Program-made: the position numbers and the translations under genes
Shown: positions 1-5,781 of the stretch, piece after piece
How the letters are laid out: each line of letters starts with the position of its first letter
Numbering within the stretch: position 1 is the first letter of the stretch
Assembly: GCA_023257145.1 (NCBI GenBank)
Contig: JALRDA010000006.1
Location: forward strand, 1-6,441
DNA length: 6,441 nt
From: Candidatus Saccharimonadia bacterium
GTDB lineage: Bacteria > Patescibacteriota > Saccharimonadia > Saccharimonadales > Saccharimonadaceae
Direction of reading: 5' to 3'
Notes under the pieces: generated by a model
What the model saw: the letters and a program-made list of their open reading frames with translations, nothing else
Told to the model about the DNA's origin: nothing
Databases searched by the model: none

Positions 1-1
1 G

Positions 2-1408
2 TTCGATCATCCAGATCAAAAGGATTTTTTGGTGCAAGAGGCCATTAATATGCTCTATGGATTATACGATCCGGGACATACAGGCATTGTCGGTCCGCGC
101 CTTGAACATATCTTCCGTAATTGCGCATTGCTTTTAATGTCGGATCCAAACGGGGGGACATTCATTGATATACCAAAGCTGCTTATTGATGAAGATTTTA
201 TGAAGAGTAAGTTGAAGTACGTCACTGATCAAACCGTGCTTGATTTTTGGACTAAGGAATTTCCAAATTCGCAGCGCTCAAACGAGTCAGGCGAGGTTAT
301 CAGTTGGGTCGTAAGTAAATTTGGCCCATTTATTTCTAACGATTCGATGCGTAATATCATCGGTCAGACAAAGAGCGGATTTAATCTTCGCGATATTATG
401 GACAACAAGAAGATTCTGCTCGTCAACCTTAGTAAGGGTAAAATGGGTGAGCTCAACTCAAAGCTGCTTGGTATTATCTTTGTTATGAAGTTTCAGGCGG
501 CGGCAATGGGGCGTGCAAATATGCCAGAGGATCAGCGCGTTGATTTCTCATTGTACGTTGATGAGTTCCAAAACTTCGCGACTGAGAGTTTTGAGTCAAT
601 CCTGTCTGAGGCGCGTAAGTATCGTTTGAATCTTATTCTGGGTAATCAGTTTATGACACAGCTAACGGATAAAATACGCGAGGCGATTATTGGTAACGTT
701 GGTACCGTGATTAGTGGTCGCATCGGTATTACGGATGCTGAAATACTTGTGAAAAAGTTTGCGCCGACATTTGACGCAGAAGACCTAACTAAAATGCCAA
801 ACTATCAGTCAGTTACGAGCGTTATGATCAATAACGTTCCATCTGCGCCGTTTAGTATGTCGTTCGTGCCGCCTATGGGGCAAACAAATGCGCAGCTGAG
901 TGATGCACTCAAGAGACTCTCTGCTGCGAAGTATGGTAAGCCTCGAACGGTTGTCGAGAAAGAAATTTTTACGCGCCTCGGTGCGGCGGACGCCGAAAAG
1001 AAAGCTAAGGCCGATGCGCTGAAGAAAGCTCAGCAGCAGCGTATGGCGGGAGTGCAATCTGGACCTTCGTCTCCTTCGAGCGGCGGGTCGTCTTTTCTTG
1101 ACGAGTGGTTAGCTAAGCGGCAGCAAATGAATAGCGGGCCAGCCACTGCGGGTAAGTCTACTCCTTCGTCGCCTGGTATTGCGATGCAGCAGCAACCGCC
1201 ATCACCGTCAACACCGCCGCCTGCGCCTCTTCAGCAGCCTAGTATGCCCTTCGAGGCAAAGGTGCGGTCTGAATCACTTGGCGCGCCAACCGCCTCTTCG
1301 GAAGCTCCTAGAATAGCCTCTGAACCAACAGCTGCGCCGTCTGGCTTACATCTGCGCGCTAAAGACGGCGTTCAGTCTGATGACGAGGTTACCTTTAAGA
1401 TCCGTTAG
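2..1408 (+). CDS. Type IV secretion/conjugation-type ATPase (VirB4/TraG-VirD4-like), C-terminal part, 5' truncated
   Basis: The frame is open to the left edge, so the TTG at 29 is not a real start; 468 residues and the TAG stop are visible. The visible part looks like the second half of a RecA-fold hexameric ATPase of the VirB4/TraG/HerA group, which powers DNA or protein transfer through type IV secretion machines at the inner membrane. Residues 184-192 (nt 551-577) read LYVDEFQNF, a Walker B strand with D187 and candidate catalytic E188. Residues 214-221 (GNQFMTQL) match the following Gln-bearing sensor-like motif. SGRIG at 238-242 carries a candidate arginine finger. Walker A must lie upstream of the window. 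About residues 321-349 are charged and helix-prone (KKAKADALKK). From about 349 to the end the tail is rich in Pro, Gln, Ser and Ala and probably disordered, ending in a compact polar segment (DDEVTFKIR). The ATPase class is fairly secure. The exact family (VirB4, coupling protein or HerA-like) and substrate are not. Confidence 0.8.
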   Translation, partial: FDHPDQKDFLVQEAINMLYGLYDPGHTGIVGPRLEHIFRNCALLLMSDPNGGTFIDIPKLLIDEDFMKSKLKYVTDQTVLDFWTKEFPNSQRSNESGEVISWVVSKFGPFISNDSMRNIIGQTKSGFNLRDIMDNKKILLVNLSKGKMGELNSKLLGIIFVMKFQAAAMGRANMPEDQRVDFSLYVDEFQNFATESFESILSEARKYRLNLILGNQFMTQLTDKIREAIIGNVGTVISGRIGITDAEILVKKFAPTFDAEDLTKMPNYQSVTSVMINNVPSAPFSMSFVPPMGQTNAQLSDALKRLSAAKYGKPRTVVEKEIFTRLGAADAEKKAKADALKKAQQQRMAGVQSGPSSPSSGGSSFLDEWLAKRQQMNSGPATAGKSTPSSPGIAMQQQPPSPSTPPPAPLQQPSMPFEAKVRSESLGAPTASSEAPRIASEPTAAPSGLHLRAKDGVQSDDEVTFKIR

Positions 1409-1423
1409 AGGTGTAAACCTTGC

Positions 1424-1462
1424 TATATAAATACCCTCGCTACGTGCGAGGGTATTTATATA
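1424..1462. terminator. Bidirectional hairpin terminator between convergent genes
   Basis: A perfect 17-bp inverted repeat, TATATAAATACCCTCGC (1424-1440) with its exact complement (1446-1462), encloses a 5-nt loop TACGT. The stem has a GC-rich core next to the loop and an A/T-rich base, so each strand ends in an A/U-rich run built into the stem rather than a separate U tract. It lies 16 bp after the TAG of the + strand ATPase gene and 19 bp from the stop of the - strand gene at 1481. That placement fits a shared intrinsic terminator for both. The terminator role is inferred from geometry and position. Confidence 0.85.
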
Positions 1463-1480
1463 TTCGGATGGCGGAAGCTT

Positions 1481-2062
1481 CTAAGATCGTTTGCCTGTGA
1501 TCATGACCCTAAAGAAGTCGAAGAGGAGGCCAACTATCCATCCAAGGACGAAACCACCAATTGTTTCGAAGCCTGAGAGTCTGTAGCCATAATTTTTAGC
1601 AACTAGATAGAGTGCAAGTGTTGCGATGAAGGCGAATACCGCCCCCGCGAGCAGCGCGTTAGGCCGAGCAACGGTTGACTCTAGCGCATCACTTGTTTTC
1701 TCGACGACGGGGTTATGGATAACCTTGCTAAATGCGCGACTAGAGTCAGACAACTCGCTTTGTACTTTGCTGAGCCGGCGTGCATAGGCTGCATTTAGTT
1801 CCTTTTTATCGATTGCTCCGCGGCGACTGGCGGGCGGTGCGGTGCGTGACCGCTCTTTGCTGTGGCTTTTTTTCTCTATGCTGACTGCATTTTCCATCGC
1901 TTCAACGCGGGCGCGTTCGCTGGTTGTTTCGTTTGATTCGGGTGAATATTCACCAAGTTTTTCACGCTTTTCTCGCAGTATCTCTGACTGTTCGATACCA
2001 GCCTCTCGTAGAGATTCTGCATTAATTTCTGGAGATTGCGATAACTTTTCTTGATTACTCAT
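1481..2062 (-). CDS. Hypothetical two-helix membrane protein with charged N-terminal region
   Basis: I do not recognise this 193-aa protein. Residues 1-110 are hydrophilic and rich in Glu, Ser, Arg and Lys, with helix-prone charged stretches (SEILREKREKLGE at 26-38; about 84-110) and no signal peptide. Two hydrophobic segments follow, at about 136-154 and 166-186, joined by a short loop (KNYGYRLSGF), and the protein ends in a basic tail (TGKRS). A helical hairpin is likely, with the long N-terminus and the C-terminus both in the cytoplasm. The ATG at 2062 is supported by an AAGGGAG Shine-Dalgarno 5 nt upstream, which overlaps the stop of the upstream surface-protein gene. It is the second gene of a two-gene operon, 10 nt after the surface protein, and ends in TAG just before the bidirectional terminator. 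A scaffold or membrane-tether role beside the surface protein is possible, but the sequence gives no direct evidence of it. Confidence 0.8.
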   Translation of the reverse strand: MSNQEKLSQSPEINAESLREAGIEQSEILREKREKLGEYSPESNETTSERARVEAMENAVSIEKKSHSKERSRTAPPASRRGAIDKKELNAAYARRLSKVQSELSDSSRAFSKVIHNPVVEKTSDALESTVARPNALLAGAVFAFIATLALYLVAKNYGYRLSGFETIGGFVLGWIVGLLFDFFRVMITGKRS

Positions 2063-2067
2063 GGTTA

Positions 2068-2074
2068 CTCCCTT
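2068..2074 (-). promoter_or_regulatory. Shine-Dalgarno of the 193-aa gene, overlapping the upstream stop codon
   Basis: On the - strand the sequence reads AAGGGAG, then 5 nt, then ATG (2062). The first two bases of this site are the last two of the TAA stop (2075-2073) of the surface-protein gene. The arrangement implies one transcript and likely translational coupling, and it fixes the start of the downstream gene. Confidence 0.8.
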
Positions 2075-3644
2075 AGATAGTTCCAGCGTTTAAGTCGCGG
2101 CGAATTAGTCTTATTTCTGTTGAAGTTTGGCGTGAACGTGCGTAGAAGTAGACGGCTACGGCGATGACAATGGCAGAGAATAACATATTCTCACTTGCAC
2201 CAGTGTGGGGAAGTTCAGTGATAGCTTGCTCGACCACCTTTTCGGGAGGGCATTCAACACCTACATTAAGTGTGTTACCGAAGGTGTTTGTAATCTTACA
2301 GTTATAGGATTGTGGATTCGATAAATTGACTGCCATTGCAGGAATTGTATCTTTAATCTTCACGATAATGACTTTTTCAACAGTTTCGCCAACCTTTACC
2401 TTGAAGCTCGGCCACACTGCGACTGCTGGGGTTGCCGGGCCTTCAGTGACGATTTTTCCATCACCAATATTAGTTACAGTCGCGTACTCCAGAACGTCGG
2501 CTACTGTGTCGGTCATTACGTAATCGCCCGCGTCTTTACCAGTATTTTTCACACGTAAGGTATATTGCAGCTGGTCACCCGGCCTTGCCTGGGTATTGTT
2601 TGCGTCACCAAGGGATTGCGTCAGATTGCGCACTGTTTTGGTGAGCGTAAATGTCGCGATACATTTTTTATCCTTATACCATAGTTTACTGTCACTAGGG
2701 CAAGGCTTGCACTCAGGGCTACTTTCGACGAGTGCGCTATTTACTGGGCAGCGAGGCTCTGGTGAAATAGTTAGTGACTGCGTGCAGGCGTCGCCTGTTT
2801 TTTCACCGAGGCTTGTTGATGCCGTTACTTGGGCTGTATAGGCGCCATCACGCTGAAGGGTGTAATCTATGCTGGAATCGGTTTTTGCGTCGTTTGCACG
2901 CTGATTGAGAACGACGACACCCTTTGCGTCCTTAATAACGTAGGTGTATCCTGAGATACTTGCTCCGTCATTAACACTAGCCTTTGCTTGCAGTCGAACA
3001 CTATTGCGGTTCAACGAAATCACATTTAATGATGTACAGGCAGCAGATGGTTGTTTTACGGGTGGTGGTGGGACTACATAAACCGGATTGCCGCAATTAA
3101 GTGTGATTGCGAACCAGGCTCCATCGATTGCTCGCTTGCCAATTAGTGCTGGCATCGGCCAGCTTTTTCCATATGTGTCCGTAAAGCCACCGGTAAACAC
3201 CGTCGTAGGACTATCGGCTACTTTGACTGGATATCGATAAGAAACACCTGCGTCAGATCGGCCAACTGATTTAATTTGACCACCGAAATCACCTGTATTA
3301 TAGCTTCCGATGTAGCCATTGGCGATGTCCGCACGTGAAATGCCAAATTGGGCATAAATTTGTTTAATATCATTACGCCCAGCACTATCGCTACCGCGGT
3401 CATAAATTGCTAATAAGTCTGCTTTGTCTCGAACGCCGCTATATATAATATTGTCGGCATTGGCGGCATTGGCAGATTCAGGCGGAGTAAAAACCGCAAA
3501 TGATTGCACAACAAGTGCGAGTGCAATAAAGATAAGTCCAGTCCGTCTTGTAGTCTCTTCTTTTCGTAACCGACGTGCATAAAAGCCCAACTGGCCAACA
3601 AGGGCAGGGCTGAACGCGAGATTTGAGACTAATTTTCGAAACAT
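2073..3644 (-). CDS. Multidomain surface protein with DUF11-like domain and LPHTG sorting-type C-terminus
   Basis: This 523-aa protein is probably exported and surface-displayed. Residues 1-34 form a long basic n-region (FYARRLRKEETTRR), followed by a hydrophobic core at 36-52 and AxA-type sites (SANA-ANA), with possible signal peptidase cleavage after 60 or 63. Residues 64-190 are a domain I cannot name, ending WFAITLNCGN; from memory it resembles a recurrent saccharibacterial surface module. After a PPPP linker (192-195), residues 204-293 look like a PKD/Ig-type beta-sandwich. A Cys-rich segment follows (C299, C312, C315, C328). Residues 332-467 resemble DUF11 (GDQLQYTLRVKNTGKDAGDY, then TDTV). 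LPHTG sits at 478-482, a hydrophobic helix at 487-502, then a 21-residue tail with several Arg. Nine cysteines lie outside the membrane and could form disulfides. The ATG follows an AAAGGT ribosome site, and an in-frame TAG lies upstream at 3654-3656. It is the first gene of the - strand operon. An adhesin or host-contact role is inference. Sortase anchoring is uncertain because no sortase gene is in the window and the tail is long. Confidence 0.85.
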   Translation of the reverse strand: MFRKLVSNLAFSPALVGQLGFYARRLRKEETTRRTGLIFIALALVVQSFAVFTPPESANAANADNIIYSGVRDKADLLAIYDRGSDSAGRNDIKQIYAQFGISRADIANGYIGSYNTGDFGGQIKSVGRSDAGVSYRYPVKVADSPTTVFTGGFTDTYGKSWPMPALIGKRAIDGAWFAITLNCGNPVYVVPPPPVKQPSAACTSLNVISLNRNSVRLQAKASVNDGASISGYTYVIKDAKGVVVLNQRANDAKTDSSIDYTLQRDGAYTAQVTASTSLGEKTGDACTQSLTISPEPRCPVNSALVESSPECKPCPSDSKLWYKDKKCIATFTLTKTVRNLTQSLGDANNTQARPGDQLQYTLRVKNTGKDAGDYVMTDTVADVLEYATVTNIGDGKIVTEGPATPAVAVWPSFKVKVGETVEKVIIVKIKDTIPAMAVNLSNPQSYNCKITNTFGNTLNVGVECPPEKVVEQAITELPHTGASENMLFSAIVIAVAVYFYARSRQTSTEIRLIRRDLNAGTI

Positions 3645-3693
3645 TTTTATTTTCTACCTTTTATTTTTTGGTTTGTGACACCTCTTGGGCTTT

Positions 3694-3722
3694 AGATTAG
3701 CATAAGAAATATGTTCACACAA
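3694..3722 (-). promoter_or_regulatory. Predicted promoter of the surface-protein operon
   Basis: Read on the - strand: TTGTGT (3722-3717) as -35, a 17-bp spacer, and TAATCT (3699-3694) as -10. A TG one base upstream (TGCTAATCT) makes this an extended -10, which can offset the imperfect hexamers. The predicted transcript would start near 3687, about 40 nt before the ATG at 3644. This is a consensus match only, with no experimental support. Confidence 0.55.
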
Positions 3723-3737
3723 TAGCTTGAGTGAACA
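3712..3737. promoter_or_regulatory. 26-bp near-palindrome spanning both divergent -35 elements; candidate operator
   Basis: The left arm TGTTCACACAA (3712-3722) and right arm TTGAGTGAACA (3727-3737) are reverse complements at 10 of 11 positions, around a 4-bp centre TAGC. The outer 7 bp of each arm match perfectly. The -35 hexamers of the two divergent promoters (3717-3722 and 3727-3732) are placed exactly symmetrically about the centre at 3724.5. Such a site could bind a dimeric regulator that blocks or recruits polymerase on both sides. Alternatively, it may only reflect two similar -35 regions placed back to back. I cannot match it to a known regulator. Confidence 0.55.
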
Positions 3738-3755
3738 CAAATTGTTCTGTATAAT
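3727..3755 (+). promoter_or_regulatory. Predicted sigma70-type promoter of gyrB-gyrA
   Basis: TTGAGT (3727-3732), a 17-bp spacer and a perfect TATAAT (3750-3755) make a strong housekeeping promoter. The predicted start near 3762 leaves a 5' leader of about 35 nt before the gyrB ATG at 3797. A GAGGG Shine-Dalgarno lies at 3788-3792. Its -35 lies within the right arm of the 26-bp near-palindrome. Confidence 0.75.
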
Positions 3756-3796
3756 GGAAGAAATGTAAATAGCTGAACGTTTGAAGTGAGGGTACA

Positions 3797-5779
3797 ATGA
3801 CTAAACAAAAAGTAGACGATGGCTCATATGATGGGTCACAAATTCAGGTCCTGGAGGGCCTAGAGCCGGTTCGTAAGCGACCGGGTATGTACATCGGTAG
3901 TACCGGGTATGACGGTCTTCATCATCTTATTAAGGAAATTGCCGACAACTCGATCGACGAAGCTATCGCCGGTCATGCTTCGCGTGTAGACGTGACCATT
4001 CTTGACGATGGAGGTATTACGGTATCTGATAACGGACGCGGTATCCCAGTCGATAAGCATCCAAAAACAGGCTTAAGTACCCTAGAGACTGTTCTCACAG
4101 TACTGCATGCTGGTGGTAAATTTGGTGGGGGTGGATATAAGGTATCTTCTGGGCTTCACGGCGTAGGTTCAAGTGTTGTTAACGCACTATCAAACCATAT
4201 GATTGCAGAAGTTTCACAAAAGGGTGAGCTGTATCGTATCGAATTTGAGCGTGGTGGTGTCAAGGTTCCTTTCAAGAAGGTTGGTAAAACAGATCGTCCT
4301 GCAGGAACGACCATTACTTTTTACCCTGATGAGACAATTTTTAAAGAAACAGTCACCTTTGATTACAAATGGGTTGTTAACTATTTGCGACATCAGGCGT
4401 ACCTAACAAAGGGCATATATGTATCGGTTCGTGATGAGCGAACTAAAGATCGTGCTGCGTTTTATTTCGAAGGTGGTATTCAAAGTTACGTTAAGCACTT
4501 GAATGTCGGCAAGGATGTCGTTAGTGACAGCGTCTTTTATGTCGAGCGTCAGGTCGAAGATTCTATGATTGAAGTAGCGGTCCAGTATAATGACACTTTT
4601 GTTGAGACAGTGAAACCATTTGCGAACAACGTACTTACCCCTGATGGAGGTACGCACATTGTCGGATTCCGCTCGGCATTAACACGTGTTATCAATGACT
4701 ACGCTCGAAAAAATAGCCTACTGAAAGAAAAAGAAGACAATCTAACGGGTGATGACATTCGCGAGGGACTAACAGCTATTATCCTGGTTAAGTTGCCCGA
4801 CCCACAATTCGAAGGTCAGACTAAAAATAAATTAGGTAACCCTGAGGTTCGGCGATATGTTGAACAGGTGATGAATGAATACTTCTCTTACTATCTCGAA
4901 GAGAATCCAAACGTTGCCAAAAAGATTGTCGGCAAGGCACTCCTTGCCGCACGTGCGCGCAAGGCTGCTCGAGCTGCTCGCGATAATGTTATTCGCAAAG
5001 GTGCGCTTGATGGCCTAAGTCTACCAGGCAAGCTTTCTGATTGTTCAAGCAAGGATCCATCCGAATCTGAATTGTACATTGTCGAGGGAGATTCAGCTGG
5101 TGGTTCAGCCAAATCAGGTCGAGACAGTAAGACCCAGGCGATTTTGCCGCTTCGTGGTAAAGTTCTCAACGTCGAACGCGCTCGCCTAGACCGTATGCTT
5201 AATAACAATGAAATCGTTAGTCTTATTAAGGCGATGGGTGTCGGTATTAGTGATCAGTTTGATATCTCTGGACTGCGCTACCATCGTATTGTGATTATGA
5301 CCGATGCCGATGTCGATGGCAGTCATATTTCTACACTGCTATTAACGTTCTTCTTCCGCTACATGCAAGAGGTTATCGACGGCGGCTATGTGTACCTAGC
5401 TAAACCACCGTTGTTCTTATTGCGACAAAACACAAAGAAATATTACGCATATAGCGACGAAGAGCGCGACGAGATTATCGCACGTATGATTGAAGAGCGC
5501 CGCGAAAAAGGTGTAGCTATCGATGAAACTGCGGATTTGAACAAGCAGGCAGGTATTACGCTACTTCAGCGCTACAAGGGATTAGGTGAAATGGATGCTG
5601 AACAACTATGGGATACAACAATGAATCCTGAGAATCGCGTCCTTATTCAAGTCAAAGTCGAAGATGCTGAAAAGAGCGATGCAATTTTTACAAAGTTAAT
5701 GGGTGACCAAGTTGATCTGCGCAAGGCCTTTATTCAAAGCCGTGCGAAGTCACTGAGTCTAGAGGATCTGGATATTTAA
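3797..5779 (+). CDS. gyrB: DNA gyrase subunit B
   Basis: GyrB is the ATPase subunit of the A2B2 gyrase, which introduces negative supercoils. At 660 aa it has the compact form without the extra domain insert of the 804-aa E. coli protein. The GHKL ATPase domain shows E47 (proposed general base) and N51 in KEIADNSIDEA, DNGRG at 78-82, and a glycine-rich ATP lid running GGKF (106-109) to GLHGVG (119-124). The transducer domain carries QTK at 341-343, whose Lys contacts the ATP gamma-phosphate in the family. The TOPRIM domain has EGDSAGGSA at 430-438 (E430), PLRGK at 451-455 and DADVDGSH at 503-510, with D503, D505 and D507 as metal ligands. QRYKGLGEM at 591-599 marks the C-terminal region. All catalytic residues are present. 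The ATG is preceded by GAGGG with a short 4-nt spacer, and an in-frame TGA at 3782-3784 excludes a longer start. It is the first gene of gyrB-gyrA. ParE is less likely, given LNVERARLDRML after PLRGKV and the adjacent gyrA-like gene. Confidence 0.97.
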   Translation: MTKQKVDDGSYDGSQIQVLEGLEPVRKRPGMYIGSTGYDGLHHLIKEIADNSIDEAIAGHASRVDVTILDDGGITVSDNGRGIPVDKHPKTGLSTLETVLTVLHAGGKFGGGGYKVSSGLHGVGSSVVNALSNHMIAEVSQKGELYRIEFERGGVKVPFKKVGKTDRPAGTTITFYPDETIFKETVTFDYKWVVNYLRHQAYLTKGIYVSVRDERTKDRAAFYFEGGIQSYVKHLNVGKDVVSDSVFYVERQVEDSMIEVAVQYNDTFVETVKPFANNVLTPDGGTHIVGFRSALTRVINDYARKNSLLKEKEDNLTGDDIREGLTAIILVKLPDPQFEGQTKNKLGNPEVRRYVEQVMNEYFSYYLEENPNVAKKIVGKALLAARARKAARAARDNVIRKGALDGLSLPGKLSDCSSKDPSESELYIVEGDSAGGSAKSGRDSKTQAILPLRGKVLNVERARLDRMLNNNEIVSLIKAMGVGISDQFDISGLRYHRIVIMTDADVDGSHISTLLLTFFFRYMQEVIDGGYVYLAKPPLFLLRQNTKKYYAYSDEERDEIIARMIEERREKGVAIDETADLNKQAGITLLQRYKGLGEMDAEQLWDTTMNPENRVLIQVKVEDAEKSDAIFTKLMGDQVDLRKAFIQSRAKSLSLEDLDI

Positions 5780-5781
5780 TC

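Noticed and set aside
29..31. TTG at 29 as the start of the ATPase gene
   Set aside because: The same frame is open back to position 2 and encodes plausible sequence (FDHPDQKDF). The family needs an upstream Walker A half, so the gene is simply cut by the window edge.
2326..2841. Plus-strand open frames opposite the surface-protein gene
   Set aside because: The minus-strand frame has coherent domains across this stretch. The plus-strand frames are short and lack ribosome sites I can see.
4891..5208. 105-aa minus-strand open frame inside gyrB
   Set aside because: It is antisense to conserved GyrB coding sequence and has an Arg/Ser-rich composition typical of a shadow frame. GyrB is intact throughout.
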